Shown here: piece after piece, positions 25,385 through 33,422 of the stretch
How the letters are laid out: each line of letters begins with the position of its first letter
How positions within the stretch are numbered: the stretch's first letter is position 1
Assembly (NCBI RefSeq): GCF_000718255.1
Contig: NZ_JOFJ01000025.1
Span: 8,213-72,212 of the forward strand
DNA: 64,000 nucleotides
Direction: 5' to 3'
Source: Spirillospora albida
Lineage (GTDB): Bacteria; Actinomycetota; Actinomycetes; Streptosporangiales; Streptosporangiaceae
The notes under the pieces: generated by a model
What the model was told of the DNA's origin: nothing
Databases searched by the model: none
Seen by the model: the letters and a program-made list of their open reading frames with translations, nothing else
Made by a program: the position numbers and the translations under genes

Positions 25385-25406
25385 CCTCCCGGAAAGGACC
25401 CTCCCT

Positions 25407-26177
25407 GTGAAGAGCCGCGTTCTGCTGTTCGTGGCCGCGCTGGCGCTGGCCGGCCTCGGCGCCGCCGCGATCATGGCGTACGTGTCCGGCGCGGACGAGC
25501 GGGCGGTCGCCGGGAAGCGCGCCGTGGAGGTCCTGGTGGCGGCGAAGGCGATCCCGGCCGGGACGAGCGGGGAGCGGCTCCGGTCCGGCGGCTACACCGA
25601 GCGGGTCCGGATGCCCGTCGGCACCGTGCCCGCCGACGCGCTCGGCGCCCTGAACGCCGAGACCGACGCGCTCGCCGCGACCGCCGAGATCAAGCCCCGG
25701 CAGCTGCTGCTGCGCGGGATGCTGGGCCGCCCGCAGCGCACCACCGGCGGCCTGGCCGTGCCGGACGGGAAGCTCGCCGTGACGGTCGAGGTGACCGCCG
25801 CCGCCGGGGTCGCCGGATATGTCCGGCCCGGTGCGCAGGTCGCCGTGTTCGACACCTTCAACGTGCTGAAGGGGCGTCCGGGCGTGCCGTCCGGTGACCG
25901 GCTCGCCGAGGGCGCCGAGAACAACCGGGCGACGCGGGTGCTGCTGCCGCGCGTCCAGGTGCTGGCCGTGGGCCCCCGCCCCGCCGCCGCGGCCGAGGAG
26001 AAGGGCGCCGAAGCGGAGGCCGGGCGGACCCTGCCGGTCACCGTCGCCGTCAACCAGGACGAGGCCGAGCGCCTCGTCCACGCCGCCCAGACCGGGACGC
26101 TCTACCTCGGCCTGCTGACCGACTCCGCCGACGTCCGTCCCGGGCCCGGCGTCGACAATCCCACGCTGTTCCGCTGA
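25407..26177 (+). CDS. cpaB: CpaB/RcpC-like pilus assembly protein (SAF domain)
   Basis: The 256-residue protein has an N-terminal membrane helix, a SAF domain (VLVAAKAIPAGTSGERLRSG) and an RcpC/CpaB domain (LAVTVEVTAAAGVAGYVRPG, AQVAVFDTFNVLKG). In Gram-negative Tad systems CpaB works with the secretin; here, without an outer membrane, it may align the pilus with the wall. ATG at 25407 follows GGAAAGGA. Confidence 0.9.
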   Translation: MKSRVLLFVAALALAGLGAAAIMAYVSGADERAVAGKRAVEVLVAAKAIPAGTSGERLRSGGYTERVRMPVGTVPADALGALNAETDALAATAEIKPRQLLLRGMLGRPQRTTGGLAVPDGKLAVTVEVTAAAGVAGYVRPGAQVAVFDTFNVLKGRPGVPSGDRLAEGAENNRATRVLLPRVQVLAVGPRPAAAAEEKGAEAEAGRTLPVTVAVNQDEAERLVHAAQTGTLYLGLLTDSADVRPGPGVDNPTLFR

Positions 26178-26196
26178 CCCGGGAGGAGAACGCGCG

Positions 26197-27399
26197 ATGA
26201 CGGTGCTCTACGAGCCGCGACCGGACGCCGCCCGGGGCCTCGCCGCCCTGCTCGGCGGCGCCCTGTGGGCGGGCGACGCGGTGCGGGCCGCCGCGACGGC
26301 GGACGAGGTCGCGGCGCGGCTCGCCGCCGACCCGCGCGAGCCGCTCATCGTGGCGGGACCCGGCGCGCCGGCCGCGGACGCGCTGCGGATCGCCGCCGAG
26401 CTGCGGACCGCCCGGCCCTGGACGGGCGTGGTCCTGCTGTGCGCGGACGCCGACGCCGACCTGCTGCGGGACGCCCTGCGCGCCGGGATCCGGGAGATCG
26501 CCGACCCGCGCGACCCCGCCGGCGTCCGGGACGCGTGCACGCGGGCGCTGGAGGTGGCGCGGCACCTGGCGCCCCCGGCCGTCCCGGTCGGTGACACCGC
26601 CCCCGCCGGGGACGGGAAGATCGTCACGGTCGTGGGGACGAAGGGCGGCTGCGGCCGCACCACCCTCGCCACGAACCTCGCCGTGACCCTCGCGGCGGGC
26701 GGCGGGCGGGGCGTCCTCATCGTCGACCTGGACGTCCAGATGGGCGATGTCGCGGTCGCGCTCCAGCTGCACCCCGAACGCGGCATCGGCGACGCCGTCA
26801 CCATGGCGGACCGCCTCGACGAGACCGGCCTGCGGTCCCTGCTCACGCACGCCCGGCCCGGCCTGGACGCGCTGCTCGCACCCGTCCGGCCCACCGACGG
26901 GGAGCACGTCGGCGGCGCGCTCGCCGGCGAGGTGCTGCGCCTGGCCCGCGGCATGTTCGACCACGTCGTCGTCGACACCCCCGCGCACTTCTCCGACCCG
27001 CTGCTCGCCGCGCTGGAGATCACCGACCACACCCTGCTGATGGCGGCACCGGACGTCCTGACCCTGAAGAACACCCGGGTGGCGCTGGAGACCCTCGACC
27101 TGCTGGGGCATCCGGCCGGGCGGCGGACCGTGGTGCTGAACCGGTCCGGGTCGCCGGTGGGACTGACGATGGACGACGTCGAGCACATCCTGCGGGTGCC
27201 GATCGGGGCGCACATCCCCTCCAGCGCGGACGTCCCCGCGTCCCTGAACAAGGGCGTGCCGCTGACCGCCGCGCAGCCCCGGCACGCGGTGAGCCGCGCC
27301 ATCTCCGACCTCGCCGTCCGGCACCTGAACGCGGTGCCCGCCCCGGCCGCGTCCGGGCGCGGAAGGCGGCGGGGCCTGCGACGCAAGGAAGGTTCGTAG
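26197..27399 (+). CDS. cpaE: TadZ/CpaE-like ATPase for pilus localisation
   Basis: The protein (400 residues) has an N-terminal atypical receiver domain and a MinD/ParA-like ATPase, which in other bacteria places the Tad machine at a pole. The deviant Walker A reads GTKGGCGRTTLATNLA: the signature Lys is kept but the P-loop Lys is Arg. VLIVDLDVQMGDVAVALQL matches Walker A prime/switch I. The C-terminal tail is basic. It is separated by three bases from the tadA start. Confidence 0.88.
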   Translation: MTVLYEPRPDAARGLAALLGGALWAGDAVRAAATADEVAARLAADPREPLIVAGPGAPAADALRIAAELRTARPWTGVVLLCADADADLLRDALRAGIREIADPRDPAGVRDACTRALEVARHLAPPAVPVGDTAPAGDGKIVTVVGTKGGCGRTTLATNLAVTLAAGGGRGVLIVDLDVQMGDVAVALQLHPERGIGDAVTMADRLDETGLRSLLTHARPGLDALLAPVRPTDGEHVGGALAGEVLRLARGMFDHVVVDTPAHFSDPLLAALEITDHTLLMAAPDVLTLKNTRVALETLDLLGHPAGRRTVVLNRSGSPVGLTMDDVEHILRVPIGAHIPSSADVPASLNKGVPLTAAQPRHAVSRAISDLAVRHLNAVPAPAASGRGRRRGLRRKEGS

Positions 27400-27402
27400 A
27401 CC

Positions 27403-28809
27403 ATGGGACTCAACGACTACCTCGCCGGCCGGCGCGGCCCCGAGCCCTCGCGCCCCGAACCCGACGGCCCCGCCCCGGACGCCCCGGCGCCCGCGCCCCG
27501 GCACGTCCGGCCCGAGCCCGCGGAACGGCCCGCCGACGCCCTCTCCGCCGTCCGGCGGCGCGTCCACCGGTCGCTGCTGGAGGTGCTCGGCCCGCAGCTG
27601 TACGCGGACGTCGGCGGCGACGACGATCTGCGGCGCCGCGTCACCGAGACCGTCGAGGACGTCCTGACCTGGGAGGAGACCCCGCTCACCGCCGCCGACC
27701 GGACCCGGGTCGTCGCGGACGTCACCGACGAGATCCTCGGCCACGGCCCCCTCGAGCCGCTGCTGCGCGACCCCGACGTCACCGAGATCATGGTCAACGG
27801 CCCCGATCTGATCTTCATCGAGCGCGGCGGGCGGCTGACGGAGGTCGACGCCCACTTCCACGACGACGCCCACCTGCGGCGCGTCATCGACCGGATCGTG
27901 TCCCGCGTCGGCCGGCACGTCGACGAGGCCAGCCCGATGGTGGACGCCCGCCTGCCCGACGGCAGCCGCGTGAACGCCGTCGTCGGCCCGATCGCGCTGG
28001 ACGGGTCGCTCCTCACCATCCGGAAGTTCGCGAAGGACCCCTACACCGTCGACGACCTGATCTCGTTCGGCACCATCACCGCGCCCGTCGCGGAACTCCT
28101 GGACGCCTGCGTCCGTGGCCGCCTCGACATGGTCATCAGCGGCGGCACCGGCTCGGGGAAGACGACCACGCTGAACGTGCTGTCGGGGTTCATCCCGCCC
28201 GGCGACCGGGTCGTCACGATCGAGGACGCCGCCGAACTGCAGCTGCGGCAGCGGCACGTCCTGCGGCTGGAGTCGCGGCCCCGCAACACCGAGGGGCGCG
28301 GCGAGGTCACCATCCGGGACCTGGTCCGCAACGCCCTGCGCATGCGGCCCGACCGGATCGTCGTCGGCGAGGTCCGCGACGGCGCCGCCCTCGACATGCT
28401 CCAGGCCATGAACACCGGCCACGACGGCTCCCTCACCACCGTCCACGCCAACACGCCCCGCGACGCCCTCGCCCGCCTGGAGACGATGGTGCTGATGGCG
28501 GGCGTCGACCTGCCCGCCCGCGCGATCCGCGAGCAGATCGCCTCCGCCATCGACGTGATCATCCAGGTGTCCCGGATGAAGGACGGCGTCCGCCGCATCA
28601 CCCACGTCAGCGAGGTCACCGGCATGGAGGGCGACATCGTCACCCTCCAGGACATCTTCGTCTTCGACTACCGCGCCGGCATGGACGAGACCGGCCGCTA
28701 CCGGGGGACCCTCGTCCCGACCGGCCTCCGCCCGGCGTTCCTGGAGGAGATCGCCAAGGCGGGCGTGACCGTCCCACCGGGCCTCTTCGGACATACCGCG
28801 CCATGGTGA
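27403..28809 (+). CDS. tadA: TadA/CpaF secretion ATPase
   Basis: This hexameric ATPase powers Tad pilus extension. A Pro/Ala-rich N-terminus (residues 1-60) precedes the N-terminal domain and the catalytic domain with Walker A ISGGTGSGKTTTLNVLS, Asp box VTIEDAAELQLRQ, Walker B DRIVVGEVRDGAALDMLQ and His box GSLTTVHANTPRDAL. Length is 468 residues. Its stop overlaps the next start by seven bases. Confidence 0.95.
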   Translation: MGLNDYLAGRRGPEPSRPEPDGPAPDAPAPAPRHVRPEPAERPADALSAVRRRVHRSLLEVLGPQLYADVGGDDDLRRRVTETVEDVLTWEETPLTAADRTRVVADVTDEILGHGPLEPLLRDPDVTEIMVNGPDLIFIERGGRLTEVDAHFHDDAHLRRVIDRIVSRVGRHVDEASPMVDARLPDGSRVNAVVGPIALDGSLLTIRKFAKDPYTVDDLISFGTITAPVAELLDACVRGRLDMVISGGTGSGKTTTLNVLSGFIPPGDRVVTIEDAAELQLRQRHVLRLESRPRNTEGRGEVTIRDLVRNALRMRPDRIVVGEVRDGAALDMLQAMNTGHDGSLTTVHANTPRDALARLETMVLMAGVDLPARAIREQIASAIDVIIQVSRMKDGVRRITHVSEVTGMEGDIVTLQDIFVFDYRAGMDETGRYRGTLVPTGLRPAFLEEIAKAGVTVPPGLFGHTAPW

Positions 28810-30725
28810 CGCTCCGGGCCGCCGCCTGGGCCGTCGCGCTGACGCTGGCGGTGTGCGTTCCGTCCCCGGGGGCGCTGGCCGCGCCGTCCGGGGAGGGATC
28901 CCTCGACGTCGGCGCGGTGCGGGCCGTGCCCGGGTCCGCGCAGTTCTACCTGAGCGCGCGGGGCCTGCCCGAGGGCGTCACGCTGGACGAGGCGCGGATC
29001 ACCGCGTCCGCCGGCGGCCGGGCGCTGCCCGCCACCGTCGAGGCGACCTCGTCCGGCCGCGCGGACGTCACCCGCACCGTGGTCATGGTGATCGACACCA
29101 GCGGCTCGATGAAGGGGCGCCCCCTCGCCGAGGCGCAGGACGCGGCCCGCCGCTACGCCGCCGCCGTCCCCGCGTCCCTCCGGATCGGGCTCGTCACCGC
29201 CGGGCTGCCCGCCCGCACCGTCCTCGCCCCCACCACCGACCGGGCCGCGTTCACCGCCGCCGCCGGGAACCTGCGCGCCGGGGCGAGGACCGCCCTCTAC
29301 GACGGCGTCGCCGCAGGCGTCGCGCTGCTGGCGGCCCAGCCGGCGGGGGAGCGGCGGCTGCTCGTCCTGTCGGACGGCGCCGACACCGCGTCCGCGACCT
29401 CCCTTCCGCTCCTCGCCCGGCGGCTCGACCGGCAGGACGGCTCCGTCGACGTCGTCGCGTTCGGCACCGGCACCGACCCCGCCGCGCTCCGGCGGATCGC
29501 CGACGCGGGGCGCGGCACCCTCCACCACGCCGCGCAGAGCGGCACCCTCGCCGGCGTGTTCCTGGACGCCGCCGCCGCGTTCACCGCCCCCGTCCGCGTC
29601 ACCGTCGAGGTCCCGGCGGCCCTCGCCGCCCGCACCGCCCGGCTGTCGATCACCGCGGCGGCCGGGGGCCGCACGCTCGGCACCGGCGTCACCGTCGCGT
29701 TCGCCGCCGACCCCCGCGCCGCCACCGCCGGCGCGCCCCGCGCCGTGACCGCGTCCCCGGGGCCGCCGCCCTGGCTGTACTGGACGGGCGGCGCGGCCAT
29801 GCTCGCCGCCGTCCTGCTCGGCGCCGCCACGATCGCCCCCGCCCGCCGCGGCCTCGGCCGCCGCCGCCTCGCCGAACTGGAGGGCCTCACCGCCGGGCGC
29901 GCCGCCCCGCCCGGCGCCGCCTCCCGCGCCCTGCCGGACATGGCGCTCGCGCTCAGCGACAGGGTCGTCCGGGCGCGGGGCCTGCACGACCGGCTCGCCG
30001 TCCAGCTGGAACAGGCCGGGATGCGGCTGCTGCCCCGCGAATGGCTGCTGCTGCGGGTCGGGACCGCCGCCGCGGCGCTGCTGGTCCTGGCCGTCCTGCT
30101 GTCGCCGCTGCTCGGGATCCTCCTCGGCCCGGCCGCCGCCTGGGCCGGGACGGCGGCCTACCGGCGGCGCCGCGCGTCCCGCCGCACCCGCCGGTTCGCC
30201 GAGCAGCTTCCGGACGCCCTCCAGCTCGTCGTCGGGTCGCTCCGCTCCGGGTTCTCCCTCGGGCAGGCCCTCGCGGCCCTCGTCCGGGAGTCCGCCGACC
30301 CCGTCGGCACCGAGTTCGGCCGCGCCCTCGCCGAGACCCGCATCGGCGTCGACCTGGAGGACGCCCTGGAGCGCACCGCCGAACGGACCGCCTGCCGCGA
30401 CCTGTCCTGGCTGGTCATGGCGATCCGGATCCAGCGGGAGGTCGGCGGCAACCTCGCCGAGATCATGGAGACGGCCGTGGAGACCATGCGGGAGCGCGCC
30501 CGGCTCCGCCGCCATGTCCACGCCCTCACCGCCGAGGGGCGCCTGTCCGCCTATGTGCTGATCGCGCTGCCGATCTGCGTCGGCGGCTGGATGTTCCTGA
30601 TGCGCGGCGAGTACGTCCGCGTCCTCTACACCGAGCCGATCGGCATCGCGATGCTGGCCGGCGCCGTCCTGTTCGTCGCCGCCGGGTCGTTCTGGATGAG
30701 CCGCCTGATCAAGGTGGAGGTCTGA
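28803..30725 (+). CDS. VWA-TadB fusion: von Willebrand A domain joined to T2SSF pilus platform protein
   Basis: The 640-residue product has a signal peptide, an extracytoplasmic VWA domain at about residues 90-260 with an intact MIDAS (VVMVIDTSGSMKG, then RTALYDGV and LLVLSDGADT), a beta-rich stretch, a membrane helix near 325-350, and a TadB platform domain with T2SSF pattern (FAEQLPDALQLVVGSLRSGF) and three helices. In most Tad loci TadB is only about 300 residues. Joined to a metal-ion adhesion domain, it could link the motor platform to an outside ligand. Normal neighbours (tadA, tadC) argue against an assembly artefact. Confidence 0.88.
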   Translation: MVTLRAAAWAVALTLAVCVPSPGALAAPSGEGSLDVGAVRAVPGSAQFYLSARGLPEGVTLDEARITASAGGRALPATVEATSSGRADVTRTVVMVIDTSGSMKGRPLAEAQDAARRYAAAVPASLRIGLVTAGLPARTVLAPTTDRAAFTAAAGNLRAGARTALYDGVAAGVALLAAQPAGERRLLVLSDGADTASATSLPLLARRLDRQDGSVDVVAFGTGTDPAALRRIADAGRGTLHHAAQSGTLAGVFLDAAAAFTAPVRVTVEVPAALAARTARLSITAAAGGRTLGTGVTVAFAADPRAATAGAPRAVTASPGPPPWLYWTGGAAMLAAVLLGAATIAPARRGLGRRRLAELEGLTAGRAAPPGAASRALPDMALALSDRVVRARGLHDRLAVQLEQAGMRLLPREWLLLRVGTAAAALLVLAVLLSPLLGILLGPAAAWAGTAAYRRRRASRRTRRFAEQLPDALQLVVGSLRSGFSLGQALAALVRESADPVGTEFGRALAETRIGVDLEDALERTAERTACRDLSWLVMAIRIQREVGGNLAEIMETAVETMRERARLRRHVHALTAEGRLSAYVLIALPICVGGWMFLMRGEYVRVLYTEPIGIAMLAGAVLFVAAGSFWMSRLIKVEV

Positions 30726-31636
30726 TGCTGCTGCTCGCCGGGCTCGCCGCCCTCTACGGCGGCATCGCCCTCGCCCTGCTGGCGGGACGCCGGTCGCGGC
30801 GCGTCCCGGAGCGGCGCCTGGCGTCCCTCCGGCACGTCTACGGCCCGCCCGAGCCCGCCGCCGAACCCGAGGCGGAGCCGTTCGGCGACCGCGTCCTCGC
30901 GCCCCTGGCCGCCCGCCTCGGCCGGATCGGCCGCCGCCTGACGCCCGCCGGCCTCATCGCCCGCCTGCACCGTTCCCTCGCCCTGGCCGGGAACCCCCCG
31001 TCCTGGACGGTCGAGCGCGTCATGCAGGCCAAGGGCGCCGCCCTCGGCGCGGGCGTGCTCCTCGGCGTCCTGTTCGGCGCGGGCCTCGGCGGCCCCGTGG
31101 CCTTCGTGCTCTGCGTCGCGCTGGGGGCGTCCGGCGGCTTCCTGCTCCCCGACCTGCTGATCCACAACCTCGGCACCCGCCGCCAGCTGGAGATCGCCAA
31201 GACGCTCCCGGACGTCCTGGACATGCTCACCATCGGTGTCGAGGCGGGCCTCGGGTTCGACGCCGCCATGGCCCAGGTGCGGCAGAACGCCGAGGGGCCC
31301 CTCGCCGGCGAGTTCGCCCGCGTCCTGCAGGAGATGCGGATCGGCCTGCCCCGCGCCGACGCCCTCCGCGCCATGGCGGGCCGCACGACCGTCGCCGAGC
31401 TCCGCGGTTTCGCCACCGCCGTCGTCCAGGCGGGTGAGCTGGGCATCCCGATCGCGGGCGTCCTGCGCGAGCAGGCCCGCGAGATGCGGCTGCGCCGCCG
31501 CCAGCGCGCCGAGGAGGCCGCCCAGAAGGTCCCCATCAAGATCCTCTTCCCGCTCCTGCTCTGCCTCTTCCCGGCCCTCTTCGTGATCATCATCGGCCCG
31601 GGCGCCCTGCGGATCGTCCAGCTCTTCGGCACCTGA
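30725..31636 (+). CDS. tadC: TadC, Tad pilus platform protein (T2SSF)
   Basis: TadC pairs with TadB to form the inner-membrane platform. The 303-residue product has an N-terminal helix, a basic stretch, the T2SSF region (IAKTLPDVLDMLTIGVEAGL with GFDAAMAQVRQNAEGPLAGE) and two C-terminal helices ending in FPALFVIIIGPGALRIV. Its ATG shares one base with the previous stop. It is the last gene of the pilus operon. Confidence 0.92.
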   Translation: MLLLAGLAALYGGIALALLAGRRSRRVPERRLASLRHVYGPPEPAAEPEAEPFGDRVLAPLAARLGRIGRRLTPAGLIARLHRSLALAGNPPSWTVERVMQAKGAALGAGVLLGVLFGAGLGGPVAFVLCVALGASGGFLLPDLLIHNLGTRRQLEIAKTLPDVLDMLTIGVEAGLGFDAAMAQVRQNAEGPLAGEFARVLQEMRIGLPRADALRAMAGRTTVAELRGFATAVVQAGELGIPIAGVLREQAREMRLRRRQRAEEAAQKVPIKILFPLLLCLFPALFVIIIGPGALRIVQLFGT

Positions 31637-31682
31637 CGTTTCTCAAGCGCCCGACATTTCACCCAATCTCCTGCATCTGGAA

Positions 31683-32533
31683 ATGGTCCGCAACCGGCCC
31701 CAGCTCGTCCCCCTGATCCTGCGGACCGTCTTCGCTCTGGAGATGCCCGGCGAGGACGACCAGATCACCCTCGCCTCCGAGTCCTACGCCGCCGCCGACC
31801 CCATCGAGCTGCGCTGCGACTCGACCGTCCTGCTCGGATTCCCGGACACCCCGACCACGGGATCGTCGTGGAATCGCAGATGAGGTTCGACCCGGACAAG
31901 GAGTACAGCTGGCCCGCGTACCTCACGCTGTTGCGCCTGCGCCGCAAGTGCGACGTCACGCTCCTGGTCTTCTGCCCCAACGAATCCGTCGCTCGCAAAT
32001 GCGGTAAACCAATCAAACTGGGGCATCCCAAGTTCTGCCTGGAGCCCCTGACGGTCCACCCCGGCCTTCTGCCGCCCATCACGGATCCGGCGAAGGCCCG
32101 CGAGATGCCGGAGCTCACCATCATGAGCGCCCCGGCCCATGCCGACGGCCCGACGGGCACGGAGGTCATCCAGAGCACCTCCGTCGCCCTCGAAGTGGTC
32201 CCGGACCACCTCAGGCTGCTCTGTCATGATTACCTGCAGGCACACCTGTCCGAAGCCGCCCGGGAGAACCTGGAGAAGGAAGTGCAGACCAAGGGTTACG
32301 AGTGGCAGTCCGAGTTCGCCCGCACCCACCGCGCCGAGGGACGCGCCGAGGGACGCGCCGAAGGTGAGGCCCTCGGCGAGGCGAGGGCGATACTCCTCGT
32401 CCTGGCGACGCGCAAACTCCGCGTCCCCACCGACGTCCGCGAGCGCGTGACCTCCTGCACCGATGTCGAGCAGCTCGAACGCTGGCTTCAGCGCGCCGTC
32501 GTCGTCGACCACGCGCAGGACATCTTCGCCTGA
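31683..32533 (+). pseudogene. Frameshifted gene, paralogue of the truncated gene at 58.3-58.8 kb
   Basis: The first part (from ATG 31683) encodes VRNRPQLVPLILRTVFALEM to CDSTVLLGFP. After about 31850 the reading continues in another frame as DHGIVVESQMRFDPDKEYSW and goes on to a normal end at 32533. One indel in CGGATTCCCGGACACCCC would restore a single protein of about 280 residues. This resembles an actinobacterial Rpn/PD-(D/E)XK-like family whose C-terminus has AEGR-type repeats and the ending VERWLQRAV. Upstream codons (LHLEM) suggest the true start is lost or unusual. Sequencing error cannot be excluded. Confidence 0.7.
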
Positions 32534-32545
32534 TCCGCTCGTCCA

Positions 32546-32580
32546 CGCCTCCCGTCCCTTGTCACCTGGGATGGGAGGCG
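32546..32580 (+). terminator. Terminator hairpin
   Basis: CGCCTCCCGTCCC (32546-32558) pairs with GGGATGGGAGGCG (32568-32580), 13 pairs with one G-U, nine-nt loop. It begins 13 bases after the stop of the frameshifted gene. Confidence 0.7.
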
Positions 32581-33422
32581 CGGATCCGGCCTCGGGCGCG
32601 CTCGTGCCCGCTCGGTCGCGTCCTCGCGCCGACCGTTGCGGGCGGCCTCGGCAGGCGGACGGACCACGGCGATCGCCTTATCTCCCCTGCCCCGGCTCTC
32701 CGGCAGCAGGGCCGCGGCCGTTCCAGCGCACGGAATTCGCCGCCTCGTACCGCAGTGGACCCGCCCCGGGGCCACCCCCGTCGAGCCCCTCGGCCGACAC
32801 GGCCCCTACCCCTGACGGGGTCGGCCGGGCCGGGGGGGGCGGTTCGGCGGCGGAACCGCCCGCCGAGCGGGACGGTTGATGATCGGGAAGTTCTCGGTTC
32901 CTTTTTCGGTGTTTTTCTCAGGCCCGTCCCGGGGCGGCCGATGGGGATGGTGCAACGGCACGGCGGACGCGGGGGCGTCGCCGAGCCGGACCAGATCAAG
33001 GGACGTGGTGGACGCGGGGGGCGTCGCCGCATTCCGGACGGAGGGGCGTGGTCGACGCGGGGGCGTCATCACATCCCGGCACGATCGCCGCGGGGGCGGC
33101 ATCGTGGACAACGCAGGCCGGCACGGTGACCTTGGGGGGATCACCGCGCCGGCCTTCGTCATGCCAGGCCAGGCCGTGCCCGGCAGCGGTGAATTCCGTC
33201 CCGGGTCGCGAACCCCTCGGCCGGACCGGCCCCTGCCGCTGAAGCGCCGGTCATGGGCGGTTCACGTGTTCGTACAGGCAGCGGGTGAGTGGGCGAGGCG
33301 GAGGTGCGGTCGCGGGGTCGACGGGTACGTGACCCTGCGTGTTCCGCCCATAGTGCGAGAGGTCCCACCATGAGTGCCGATTCCGTGCCCATCGCCCGCA
33401 GTACGCGTTCCGGGACGTCCCG
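32581..33422. other. 842-bp stretch with no convincing gene
   Basis: It holds a strong sigma-28-like promoter (32917-32944) and three degenerate copies of GGACGCGGGGGCGTC-like sequence near 32963, 33008 and 33051 (spacing about 43-45 bp). The only ORF directly behind the promoter is 32947-33129 (60 Arg/Gly-rich residues, no clear ribosome binding site). ORFs on the opposite strand show no coding signature. The transcript from this promoter could be a small RNA or a short basic peptide. Confidence 0.5.
32917..32944 (+). promoter_or_regulatory. Orphan sigma-28-like promoter
   Basis: CTCAG (32917-32921), 15 bp, GCCGATGG (32937-32944), exact consensus. The T-rich upstream block GGTGTTTTTCTCAGG and a similar CGGTT-rich sequence further up are shared with the copy at 23029. 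The nearest clear gene downstream begins 480 bp away. Confidence 0.65.

Noticed and set aside
31639..31666. CTCAA-15-CCCAATCT before the frameshifted gene
   Set aside because: The spacing fits but the -10 is too far from GCCGATGG.
32876..33373. Plus-strand ORF of 165 codons over the orphan promoter
   Set aside because: It begins upstream of the promoter, has no ribosome binding site and its composition (Gly/Arg repeats) follows from the GC-rich repeats.
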